Assembly (NCBI GenBank): GCA_035693105.1 | Contig: DASSHC010000447.1 | Location: forward strand, 1-12,556 | Reading direction: 5' to 3' | DNA length: 12,556 bases | Origin: DASSHC01 sp035693105 | GTDB lineage: Bacteria > Chloroflexota > Chloroflexia > Thermomicrobiales > Thermomicrobiaceae | Part shown: one piece after another, positions 1 through 6,495 of the stretch | Layout of the letters: every line of letters starts with the position of its first letter | Position numbering within the stretch: the stretch's first letter is position 1 | The notes under the pieces: model-generated | What the model saw: only the letters and a program-made list of their open reading frames with translations | Databases searched by the model: none | Told to the model about the DNA's origin: nothing | Made by a program: the position numbers and the translations under genes

Positions 1-625
1 CGCCGATCAGGATTCCGGCGGCGATGGCACCCTGCCGTGTGGGCCGCTCGACCAGGAGCAGCGCGACCAGGAGCACCGCCGTGGCAAACATAGTGACGAA
101 GCTATCGACGGTGAAGAAATGCGCCAGCTGGATCATCGTCACGGTGGTGGCCAGAAGGAGCCCGGTGATCAGGGCGGCTGCGCGTCCGTAGAGGCGACGT
201 GCCAGGATCATCGCCAGCAGCACGGTGATCACATCGGCCAGCGCGCTGAGAGCCCGGCCAACCAGGCCGACGCGCGTATAGCTATTGAGATCTTGCCGCG
301 TCAAAAAGCCGGCGACCGCGGCGGTGGCGTCGGTGGCAAAGAGGGGCAGCGAGCCGTAGGCGTACGCTTGCGGCCTGCCGTTCTGATCGACACTGCGAGG
401 GTTCAGGGGCGAGTGCGCCGGGTCGAGGAGCCGGTCGAGGTGGTGAATATCGGGGGCGTGGATGCGGTCGGTCAGGACCATTACCATGAAGCGCTCGTCG
501 GGCTGCATATACCAGCCCTGGTCCCAGTCGCGCCCGAAGAAGCGCAGACCGAGCGCGAGGCAGATCACGACGCTAGCCGCGAGGAGGAAGAGAAGGGAGA
601 GGCGCCGCGATCGGGTCGTGCTCAT
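1..625 (-). CDS. GT39/PMT-like multi-pass membrane glycosyltransferase, N-terminal part (runs off the left edge)
   Basis: The minus strand is open from an ATG at 625 to the window edge, giving 208 residues without a stop. The start is a short basic tail (residues 1-8) and a hydrophobic segment at about 9-28. A polar loop follows with QPDERF at 41-46, where D43-E44 match the acidic pair in the first external loop of GT39/ArnT-type enzymes. Further on are YAYGSLPLF (88-96) and HFFTVDSF (169-176), both typical of this group. More hydrophobic segments lie at about 119-141, 149-166, 175-192 and from 197 onward. Family members move a sugar from a polyprenyl-phosphate donor to a protein or lipid on the outer face of the membrane; the acceptor cannot be told here. 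The C-terminal part is missing because of the window edge. No Shine-Dalgarno sequence precedes the ATG, and a -10-like box lies only 10 nt upstream, so the transcript may be nearly leaderless. Family is fairly sure, substrate unknown. Confidence 0.82.
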   Translation of the reverse strand, partial: MSTTRSRRLSLLFLLAASVVICLALGLRFFGRDWDQGWYMQPDERFMVMVLTDRIHAPDIHHLDRLLDPAHSPLNPRSVDQNGRPQAYAYGSLPLFATDATAAVAGFLTRQDLNSYTRVGLVGRALSALADVITVLLAMILARRLYGRAAALITGLLLATTVTMIQLAHFFTVDSFVTMFATAVLLVALLLVERPTRQGAIAAGILIG

Positions 626-635
626 GGCGCTCGAA

Positions 636-665
636 ATGATAGCAGTCGTGACTAAAGCAGGACAA
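636..665 (-). promoter_or_regulatory. Candidate promoter for the glycosyltransferase gene
   Basis: Read on the minus strand, TTGTCC (665-660), an 18-bp spacer and TATCAT (641-636) form a sigma-70-like promoter. The -10 box is preceded by TGC, an extended -10 feature. The box ends 10 nt before the ATG at 625, so the predicted transcript start leaves about 4 nt of leader. Found by eye only. Confidence 0.5.
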
Positions 666-672
666 ATCGGCG

Positions 673-702
673 TTGACCCCCCTCACGCTCGACACCTATA
701 CT
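673..702 (+). promoter_or_regulatory. Sigma-70-like promoter for the GTPase-fmt unit
   Basis: TTGACC (673-678), an 18-bp spacer and TATACT (697-702) match the housekeeping consensus well. The predicted transcript start near 709 leaves about 48 nt before the GTPase ATG at 757. This argues against longer starts at or near 673, which would fall inside the promoter. The -35 box is 7 bp from the -35 box of the divergent minus-strand promoter, so the two probably share one control region. Confidence 0.65.
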
Positions 703-756
703 CGGACTACTGTTCGTGCATCATCGTGGTGGGAGACTGACGGGAGTCGGGCGCGG

Positions 757-1260
757 ATGAAGACGCTGAAGGTGATCGTCGGCGGCGAGGGGAACGTGGG
801 CAAGACGTCGCTGATTCGCCAGTACGCCAAGGGGAAATTCAGCGAAGCTCGCAATATCACCCTCGGGATTGACATCACCACCCAGCAGTTCTCAATTGGC
901 GGCGAGGACGTGCGGCTGGCGATCTGGGACATCGAGGGGCAGGCGGGCAACCGCCCCAACTTCTACATCGGCGCGCAGGCCGCCGCGCTGGTCTACGACG
1001 GCACCGAGCCGGCCTCGCTGGAGGCGCTGGTCCAGTGGCATCAGCGCGTCCATCGCTATAGCAGCGACACGCCGGTGATTGTCGTGTGCAACAAGGTCGA
1101 CCTCGGTCTGACCTTCCCGCCGGTCTGGGGCCGTGTCTTCGCCCGCTGCATCGGCGCGCGACACGGGTTTGTTTCGGCCAAGACCGGCGATAACGTCGGC
1201 CAGCTCTTCCAGTTGCTTGCGGAGTCGGCCGTCGACCATGCCGCGCTGGCGCATCGCTGA
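757..1260 (+). CDS. Ras/Rab-like small GTPase
   Basis: A 167-residue single-domain P-loop GTPase of the Ras-like superfamily, close to the usual size of a bare G domain. All five G motifs are visible: G1 GEGNVGKTS (10-18), G2 threonine T35 in ITLGID, G3 WDIEGQ (57-62), with Gln in the place of the catalytic Gln of Ras, G4 NKVD (112-115) and G5 SAK (140-142). There is no transmembrane segment and no C-terminal prenylation cysteine, so it is probably cytosolic. The ATG at 757 has GGGAG about 10 nt upstream and begins MKTLKVIVGG directly before G1. A longer reading frame from 673 would start inside the promoter. No roadblock/MglB-type activator gene is adjacent. The fmt start lies 12 nt after the stop and fmt's ribosome site overlaps that stop, so the two are co-transcribed. 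The cellular role is unknown. Confidence 0.88.
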   Translation: MKTLKVIVGGEGNVGKTSLIRQYAKGKFSEARNITLGIDITTQQFSIGGEDVRLAIWDIEGQAGNRPNFYIGAQAAALVYDGTEPASLEALVQWHQRVHRYSSDTPVIVVCNKVDLGLTFPPVWGRVFARCIGARHGFVSAKTGDNVGQLFQLLAESAVDHAALAHR

Positions 1261-1272
1261 GGTTCACGCCCA

Positions 1273-2229
1273 TTGCCCGACGTCGTCTTCTTCGGCTCCC
1301 CGGAATTCGCCGTCCCGTCGCTCCTCGCTCTGGCCCACGACCCGCGCTTTCACGTCGCGCTGGTCGTGACCCAGCCCGATCGGCCGGCGGGGCGCGGCCG
1401 CCGGCTGCTGCCACCGCCGGTAAAAGTGGCGGCGCTGGAGCGGAACCTACCGGTTTGGCAACCGGCGACACTGCGTTCGCCTGAGACAGAGGAGCGGCTA
1501 TTGGCGCTGACGCCGGACCTCTTCGTGGTGGTGGCCTACGGCGAGATCCTGCGGCGGCGCGTGCTGGCGATCCCGCGCCACGGAGCGCTCAACGCGCACC
1601 CCTCGCTGCTCCCGGAGTTCCGCGGCGCCTCGCCGATCCCCGCCGCCATCTTGACCGGCCGAGACGAGACGGGCGTCTCCCTGATCCAACTCGAAGCCCG
1701 GCTCGACGCCGGACCGATCGTGGCCCAGCAGGTGGTACCGCTCGGTGGCCGGGAAACGGCCGGCGGCCTGAGCGAGCGGCTGGCTGCCGTGGCGGCGGAG
1801 ATGCTGCCAGCTACAGCCGCGTCCTGGTGCGCGGGCGAGATCGTGGCGACGCTCCAGCACGAGGCGGCGGCTAGCTTCACTCAACGGCTCGACAAGCAGG
1901 ACGGGCTGCTCGACTGGCGCTCCGCCGCCAACTCCCTTGAGCGCCGCATACGCGCCATGACGCCGTGGCCCGGCGCCTGGACGACGCTGGGCGGTCAGCG
2001 TGTCATCATCGAGCAGGCGATGCTCGGCGGCGAGCTGCTCGGCGTCCCGCCGGGCGGGATCGCGACCGATGCGGGGCACGTCCTGGTGCGCTGTGGTGCG
2101 AGCTCGCTGGAACTCCTGCGCGTGCGGCCCGCGGGGCGTGGCAGCATGGCCGCCGCCGCGTGGCTGCGCGGCCTGCAAGCTGGGGGATCGCACCGGTTCG
2201 ACGCTCTCGTCGGGCCTGCTCTAGCGTAA
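1273..2229 (+). CDS. fmt: Methionyl-tRNA formyltransferase
   Basis: Transfers a formyl group from 10-formyl-tetrahydrofolate to Met-tRNA(fMet), making the initiator tRNA for bacterial translation. At 318 residues it is normal length. The N-terminal Rossmann-like domain opens with VVFFGSPEFAVPSL. The catalytic and folate-site signature is NAHPSLLPEFRGASP (107-121), giving N107 and H109, followed by D145 in LDAGPIV; these match the N/H/D triad of the E. coli enzyme. The C-terminal part from about 205 fits the OB-like tRNA-binding domain, including RIRAMTPWPGAW. The start is TTG at 1273, chosen because the protein begins exactly at the family N-terminus. A GAGG at 1259-1262, overlapping the GTPase stop, sits about 10 nt upstream. 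The usual partner def (peptide deformylase) is not next to it here. Confidence 0.97.
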   Translation: MPDVVFFGSPEFAVPSLLALAHDPRFHVALVVTQPDRPAGRGRRLLPPPVKVAALERNLPVWQPATLRSPETEERLLALTPDLFVVVAYGEILRRRVLAIPRHGALNAHPSLLPEFRGASPIPAAILTGRDETGVSLIQLEARLDAGPIVAQQVVPLGGRETAGGLSERLAAVAAEMLPATAASWCAGEIVATLQHEAAASFTQRLDKQDGLLDWRSAANSLERRIRAMTPWPGAWTTLGGQRVIIEQAMLGGELLGVPPGGIATDAGHVLVRCGASSLELLRVRPAGRGSMAAAAWLRGLQAGGSHRFDALVGPALA

Positions 2230-2246
2230 CAACGAGTGAAGTATGA

Positions 2247-2274
2247 TATGCGCATAACGTCCCTTATGCGCATA
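2247..2274. promoter_or_regulatory. Tandem perfect palindromes TATGCGCATA (candidate operator, or fmt terminator hairpin)
   Basis: The 10-bp perfect palindrome TATGCGCATA occurs at 2247-2256 and again at 2265-2274, 18 bp centre to centre. One extra A (2257) and T (2264) make the pair also an 11-bp perfect inverted repeat around a 6-bp spacer. It starts 17 bp after the fmt stop and lies about 90 bp upstream of the TATAAT box of the next gene. It is AT-richer than its surroundings. No T-run follows, so a factor-independent terminator is possible but not typical. Two same-helix-face palindromes fit two dimers of a DNA-binding protein. Confidence 0.5.
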
Positions 2275-2363
2275 GTCTTGTGACGCGATCCCGCTCTCGC
2301 TCCAGTGCTTGTCCGATTGGGCTTGAGCCGGCGCTCCGCGACCACGACGACGGATTGCGTCGG

Positions 2364-2369
2364 TATAAT
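2364..2369 (+). promoter_or_regulatory. Consensus -10 box (TATAAT) upstream of the spermidine-synthase-like gene
   Basis: A perfect TATAAT in very GC-rich DNA. A transcript start near 2376 would give a leader of about 42 nt to the GTG at 2418. No good -35 hexamer lies 16-18 bp upstream (the sequence there is about ACCACG), so it may be weak, activator-dependent or incidental. Apart from this and the tandem palindromes I see nothing in 2230-2417. Confidence 0.4.
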
Positions 2370-2417
2370 CTAGCGGACGCGCGATCTGCCCACGGCCTGC
2401 GTCTAGAAGGGCCCCCA

Positions 2418-4016
2418 GTGACGACCACCCTGACCGAGCAGGAATCCGCCGCGCCCGCCAGCTCGCCCGAGGGACGGCTCTTCGACCGGCTCGTGCTCCT
2501 GGTGGTCTTCATCGGCGGCACCTCGAGCATCGCCATCGAGATCGCCGCCTCGCGCCTCCTGGGCCCGTACTTCGGCACCTCGACCTTCATCTGGGCCAAC
2601 TTGATCGGGCTGACCCTGCTCTACCTCTCGATCGGTTACTACGTCGGCGGGCGCATCGCCGACCGCTGGCCGAGCCCGCGGCTGCTCCTGGCGATCACGG
2701 CCCTCGCCGGCATCGGCACCGGGTTGATCCCGCCGCTCTCGCGCCCGATCCTGGAGCGCTCGCTGACCGCCTTCGCCAATCTCTCGGTCGGGGCCTTCTA
2801 CGGTTCCCTGGTCGGCGTCATCCTCCTTTTCGCGATCCCCGTCACGCTGCTCGGCTTCGTCTCGCCCTTCGCTATCCGGCTGCGCATGCGCCGGGTCGCC
2901 TCGGCCGGCAACACCGCCGGCTCGCTCTACGCGCTGTCGACGGTCGGCAGCATCCTGGGGAGCTTCCTGCCGGTGCTGCTGTTGATTCCCACCGTCGGCA
3001 CCCACTGGACCTTCTACATCTTCGCGCTGGCGCTGCTGGCCACCGCGGCACTCGGCTTCCTGCTCGTGCGCGCGTTCTGGTTCGGCGGCCTGGTGGCGCT
3101 GGTGGCCGCGCTGCTGCTGGTCTTCGCCTCGTTCGCCAACCATGGTGTGGTGCGGCCCTCGGAATGGGGCACGCTGGTACACGAGGAGGAGTCGCAGTAC
3201 AACTACATCCAGGTAGAGAAGCAGAACGGGGCGTACCTGCTGGTGCTCAACGACGGCCACGCGGTGCATTCGATCTACGATCCCGCGGCCACCTACTACA
3301 ACGGCTACTGGGACGACTTCGGCCTGGCGCCATTCTTCAACGGCGGCGAGACCCCCGGCGACGTCAAGAGCGCGGCGCTGATCGGCCTGGCGGCCGGCAC
3401 GGTGGTCAAGCAGCTCAATCGCTCGTTCGGCCCGATTCCGATCGACGGTGTCGAGATCGACCCGGACATCGTCAAGCTCGGGCGTCAGTACTTCGCCATG
3501 AACGAGCCGAACCTCAACGTCTACGTGCAGGATGGCCGCTACTTTCTGGAGACCTCCGACCGGCGCTACGACCTGATCGGCATCGACGCCTACCAGCAGC
3601 CCTACATCCCCTTCCACCTGGTGACGCGCGAGTACTTCCAGGAAGTCTCGGATCACCTCAACGACGACGGTGTAGTGGTGGTGAACGCCGGGCGGACCGA
3701 GACTGATTTCCGCCTGGTCAACGTCATCGCCGCCACCATGAAGAGCGTCTTCCCCAACGTCTACATCTTCGACGACAATTACTACACCAACAGCATCGTC
3801 GTCGCGACCAAGTCGCCGAGCGACGTGACCAACTTCGCGCGCAACATCCAGCAACTGCAACCGGGCTTCCTCAAGACGGTCGGCCAGCGCGTGCTCCAGA
3901 CCGGCAACGTGCGCGAGTGGACGCAAGAAGACCCCAAGCTGGTCTTTACCGACGACAAGGCGCCGGTCGAGCGCATCGTCAACCGTATGATCGTGGATGC
4001 TGCCCGTGGCGAATAA
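2418..4016 (+). CDS. Membrane-anchored spermidine-synthase-like protein (fused membrane domain and SAM-dependent transferase domain)
   Basis: The predicted 532-residue product has about seven hydrophobic segments in its N-terminal half (roughly 24-44, 56-77, 88-106, 126-150, 165-190, 198-218, 222-240). Conserved membrane sequence includes SRLLGPYFGTS and YYVGGRIADR. A Rossmann SAM-type domain spans about 255-460. Its motifs are LIGLAAGTVVK (321-331), the ribose-binding acid in GVEIDPDIV (E346), VQDGRYFL (370-377) and YDLIGIDAYQQP (384-395). The C-terminal TDDKAPVE (511-518) is also typical of these fused proteins. The Asp of the GGGDG loop and the second Asp of the DSSDP motif of classical spermidine synthases are absent, so aminopropyl transfer from decarboxylated SAM is uncertain. 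GTG 2418 is preferred because AAGGG (2407-2411) lies just upstream and a TATAAT lies at 2364; a longer frame from 2280 has no family-like N-terminus. The stop overlaps the pgeF start region by 20 nt. Confidence 0.85.
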   Translation: MTTTLTEQESAAPASSPEGRLFDRLVLLVVFIGGTSSIAIEIAASRLLGPYFGTSTFIWANLIGLTLLYLSIGYYVGGRIADRWPSPRLLLAITALAGIGTGLIPPLSRPILERSLTAFANLSVGAFYGSLVGVILLFAIPVTLLGFVSPFAIRLRMRRVASAGNTAGSLYALSTVGSILGSFLPVLLLIPTVGTHWTFYIFALALLATAALGFLLVRAFWFGGLVALVAALLLVFASFANHGVVRPSEWGTLVHEEESQYNYIQVEKQNGAYLLVLNDGHAVHSIYDPAATYYNGYWDDFGLAPFFNGGETPGDVKSAALIGLAAGTVVKQLNRSFGPIPIDGVEIDPDIVKLGRQYFAMNEPNLNVYVQDGRYFLETSDRRYDLIGIDAYQQPYIPFHLVTREYFQEVSDHLNDDGVVVVNAGRTETDFRLVNVIAATMKSVFPNVYIFDDNYYTNSIVVATKSPSDVTNFARNIQQLQPGFLKTVGQRVLQTGNVREWTQEDPKLVFTDDKAPVERIVNRMIVDAARGE

Positions 4017-4803
4017 CGGCGTCCACCCTTTCCGCTTCCAATCCCTGAACCTGCCGGGCCTGCGACACGGCATCACCGGCCGCGTTCCAGGGCTTCCGGC
4101 GGAGGGTGACGTCAGCTACGTCACGGGGCCGGATGGGGACACGGTGCGGGAGAACCGCCGCTACTGGGGCGATCGCATCGGCATCGACTGGCGCCGGATT
4201 GCGACGGCGCAGCAGTGCCACGGGGATCGCGTTCGGGTCGTGGGCGTGACGGATGCCGGGCGGGGCGCGGACTCGGCCAGTGATGGCTTCCCGAACTGTG
4301 ATGCCTTGATCACGCGCGAGCCCGGCATTCCGCTGCTGGTCGTGGCCGCCGACTGCGTGCCGATTCTCCTGTATGATCCGGTTCAGCGGGCCATCGGCGC
4401 GGTGCACTCGGGCTGGCGCGGTACCGTGGCGGGGATCATCATGCGCACGGTCGAGGCGATGCGCGACGAGCTGGGAAGCCGGCCCACGAATCTGCTGGTC
4501 GGGCTGGGACCATCGATCGGCCCCTGCTGCTACGAGGTCGGGCCCGAGGTGATCGCGGCCTGGGAAGCGCTCGGAGTCGACCCGCAGCGCCAGGCGGTGC
4601 TGTCGCGCCAGCCGCGGCCGTACTTCGACCTCTGGGCCGCCAACGAACTGGCGCTGGCCGCGGTGGGCGTGCCGGCCGCGAACGTGGAGCGCGCCGGGCT
4701 CTGCACCCGCTGCCACGCCGACCACTACTTCTCCCGTCGCGCGGGGGTCGGGTATCGCGGGCTCTTCGGCGCGCTGATCGCTCTGGAGGACGAGGAACCA
4801 TGA
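3997..4803 (+). CDS. pgeF: PgeF/YfiH-family peptidoglycan editing factor (laccase-domain protein)
   Basis: A 268-residue protein of the YfiH/YlmD family. Members were once called polyphenol oxidases; the E. coli protein removes wrongly incorporated L-Ser from peptidoglycan precursors, and others have purine nucleoside activity. The metal triad is H75 in QCHGD, C120 in AADCVP and H137 in AVHSGWRG. Other signature stretches are GLGPSIGPCCYEVG (169-182) and, near the C-terminus, CTRCHADHYFSRR. No signal peptide is seen, as expected for a cytosolic protein. The ATG at 3997 overlaps the preceding gene by 20 nt; an in-frame GTG at 4006 is an alternative. Neither has a convincing ribosome site, so translational coupling is likely. 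The stop shares ATGA with yggS, the pgeF-yggS (ylmD-ylmE) pairing known from many Gram-positive genomes. Confidence 0.95.
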   Translation: MLPVANNGVHPFRFQSLNLPGLRHGITGRVPGLPAEGDVSYVTGPDGDTVRENRRYWGDRIGIDWRRIATAQQCHGDRVRVVGVTDAGRGADSASDGFPNCDALITREPGIPLLVVAADCVPILLYDPVQRAIGAVHSGWRGTVAGIIMRTVEAMRDELGSRPTNLLVGLGPSIGPCCYEVGPEVIAAWEALGVDPQRQAVLSRQPRPYFDLWAANELALAAVGVPAANVERAGLCTRCHADHYFSRRAGVGYRGLFGALIALEDEEP

Positions 4804-5477
4804 GCATCGAGAGCAACCTCCGCCGGGTCAACGAGACGATCGCCCAGGCCGCCGAGCGCGCCGGACGCGCACCCTCCGACGTGCGGCTGATCGGCGTGAG
4901 CAAGACCGTCGGGCGTCGTGAAGTGGACGAGGCATACGCCGCCGGGCTGCGCGACTTCGGCGAGAACCGCGTGCAGGACGCCAAGGCGAAGTTCACTCCT
5001 CCTCTGCCGCCCGATGCCACGCTGCACCTGATCGGCTACCTCCAGACCAACAAGGCCAAGGATGCCGCGGCGCTCTTTGATTACGTCCACTCGATTGACC
5101 GCCTGGCGATCATCGAGGCGCTGAACACGCGCGCGGCCCAGCTCGAAAAGCGTCTCAAGGTGCTGGTGCAGGTCAACATCGCCGGCGAGGAACAGAAGCA
5201 CGGCTGCGAGCCGGAGGAGGCGGCCGGGTTGGTGCGCGCGGCCAGCGAGTGCAGCCAGCTGGAGGTGGTCGGACTGATGACGATCGCACCGCTGTCGGCG
5301 ACCGCCGAGGAGACGCGCCCCGTCTTCCGCGGCCTGCGCGAGCTACGCGACAGGCTCGCCGAGTCGACCGGATTGGCGCTGCCCGAGCTCTCGATGGGCA
5401 TGACCAACGACTACGCCGTGGCTATCGAGGAAGGCGCGACCATGATCCGAGTCGGCCGCGCGATCTTTCAGAGCTAG
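4800..5477 (+). CDS. yggS: YggS/PLPBP-family pyridoxal-phosphate homeostasis protein
   Basis: A 225-residue, single-domain TIM-barrel protein that binds PLP but has no known enzymatic activity. It buffers PLP supply, and its loss disturbs amino-acid and B6 balance in other bacteria. The PLP lysine is K35 in LIGVSKTV. Other family motifs are FGENRVQD (53-60), IGYLQTNKAK, LMTIAPL, MGMTNDYAVAIEEGATMIRVGRAIF at the C-terminus (the phosphate-binding end). Family members usually read IGxLQxNK and MGMSxD, so this one conforms closely. The ATG overlaps the pgeF stop as ATGA, with GGAGG (4785-4789) and GAGG (4792-4795) as ribosome-site candidates. In Firmicutes this pair leads into sepF and division genes; here a metallo-hydrolase follows instead after 9 nt. 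Confidence 0.96.
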   Translation: MSIESNLRRVNETIAQAAERAGRAPSDVRLIGVSKTVGRREVDEAYAAGLRDFGENRVQDAKAKFTPPLPPDATLHLIGYLQTNKAKDAAALFDYVHSIDRLAIIEALNTRAAQLEKRLKVLVQVNIAGEEQKHGCEPEEAAGLVRAASECSQLEVVGLMTIAPLSATAEETRPVFRGLRELRDRLAESTGLALPELSMGMTNDYAVAIEEGATMIRVGRAIFQS

Positions 5478-5486
5478 GCCGGAAGC

Positions 5487-6284
5487 GTGCGCGTTACCTG
5501 TCTCGCCAGCGGCAGCAGCGGCAACTGTCTCCTCGTGCAGAGTGGGGCCACCCATGTGCTGCTCGACGCGGGGGTCGGCGTGCGCGTGGCGCGGCGCGAG
5601 CTGGCCGCGCGTGGCGTGGCGGACCACGAGTTGAGCGCGATCCTCATCTCGCACGAGCACAACGACCACGTCCGCGCGCTGCCGAGCCTGCTGAGTTACC
5701 AGCGGGCTGCCGTACTGGGCACGCGCGGCACCATCTCGGCGCTGCAATCCTGGATCACGGCGGAGTACGACGCGCTGACTCCGGGGCTGGCCTGCCAGAT
5801 CGGCGAGTTGCGCGTCACCCCGGTGCGCGTATCGCACGACGCGGCCGAGCCGGTCGGTTTCGTCTTCGAGGCGGGCGCCACGCGCGTGGCTGTCTTCACC
5901 GATCTCGGCGGTGTCGACACCGACGTCGCGGCGGCGGTTGCTGGGGCAGCGCTGGTGGTGCTTGAGTCGAACTACGACGAGCAAATGCTGGCGCGCGGCA
6001 ACTATCCGGCGCACTTGAAGCGGCGCATTCGTGGTCCGCACGGGCACCTGAGCAACGCCGACTGCGCCACCTTCCTGGCCGCTCACCTCTCGTTCACGAC
6101 CAGCGATGTCTGGCTGGCGCATCTCTCGCAGAACAACAACCGCCCGCCGCTGGCGCGCACGACCACGCAGACGAGCCTCGGTCCCGGCGGGCCCCAGGTC
6201 CATACCCTGCCGCGCCACGGCGCTCCGGTCAACTGGGACTCCAGCGAGGCCACCACCCGTCCACGGCAGCTCAACTTGTTCTGA
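5487..6284 (+). CDS. Metallo-beta-lactamase-fold hydrolase of the YycJ/WalJ type
   Basis: A 265-residue metallo-beta-lactamase-fold protein. It begins with LASGSSGNC, the hallmark N-terminus of the YycJ/WalJ group. The dinuclear metal site is visible: H56-E57-H58-N59-D60-H61, then H117 (VSHD), D139 (FTDLGG) and H212 (AHLSQNNN). Relatives are putative 5'-3' DNA exonucleases or phosphodiesterases; in Bacillus, walJ sits with the walRK cell-wall two-component genes, which are absent here. The catalytic core ends near residue 236. The last 30 residues form a polar, Pro/Arg-rich tail ending RPRQLNLF that is probably disordered. The start is GTG at 5487, 9 nt after the yggS stop; a ribosome site is not obvious, which again suggests coupling. 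Family call is secure, substrate is not. Confidence 0.92.
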   Translation: MRVTCLASGSSGNCLLVQSGATHVLLDAGVGVRVARRELAARGVADHELSAILISHEHNDHVRALPSLLSYQRAAVLGTRGTISALQSWITAEYDALTPGLACQIGELRVTPVRVSHDAAEPVGFVFEAGATRVAVFTDLGGVDTDVAAAVAGAALVVLESNYDEQMLARGNYPAHLKRRIRGPHGHLSNADCATFLAAHLSFTTSDVWLAHLSQNNNRPPLARTTTQTSLGPGGPQVHTLPRHGAPVNWDSSEATTRPRQLNLF

Positions 6285-6305
6285 GCGGTTCAGGCGGCAC
6301 GGAGA

Positions 6306-6326
6306 GGGCCGGTTGGAAACCCGCCC
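6306..6326. repeat. Imperfect hairpin after the metallo-hydrolase gene
   Basis: GGGCCGGTT (6306-6314) pairs with AACCCGCCC (6318-6326) with one C-C mismatch and a 3-nt loop, starting 21 nt after the stop at 6284. There is no T-run. It could end transcription of the plus-strand operon or be one copy of a dispersed intergenic repeat; GGGCGGGTT/AACCCGCCC-type hairpins are, from memory, common in Chloroflexota intergenic DNA. Confidence 0.4.
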
Positions 6327-6474
6327 CGAGAGACGTTGCCGCTCCCGTATCCCCTGCACGGCTCGGACGGAGAAATCCCGAGAAGGGGTTGGGGGGATGA
6401 GGGTTGCCCGTCGAAGTCGCGGCCGCTCCCTGTGCCGGTGCGCTCGTCCTGATGCCGATACGTCGGACAGCGAA

Positions 6475-6494
6475 GGCAGACCCCAAGGACTGCC
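6475..6494. repeat. Imperfect hairpin directly after the exporter operon
   Basis: GGCAGACC (6475-6482) pairs with GGACTGCC (6487-6494) with one A-A mismatch and a CCAA loop. It touches the stop codon of the minus-strand ABC gene (6496-6498). Without a T-run it is a weak terminator candidate; a dispersed repeat is the alternative. The rest of the 6285-6495 gap shows no gene; it contains a G-rich stretch around 6380-6400. Confidence 0.4.
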
Positions 6495-6495
6495 C

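Noticed and set aside
673..756. Longer N-terminus of the GTPase starting at 673
   Set aside because: This start coincides with the TTGACC -35 box and would add 28 residues before the P-loop strand that the family lacks.
2403..4076. A 557-residue open frame on the minus strand opposite the spermidine-synthase-like gene
   Set aside because: Its translation is Arg/Glu/Gly/Gln-rich with no recognisable domain, and it lies exactly antisense to a clearly conserved gene; long antisense frames are usual in DNA this GC-rich.
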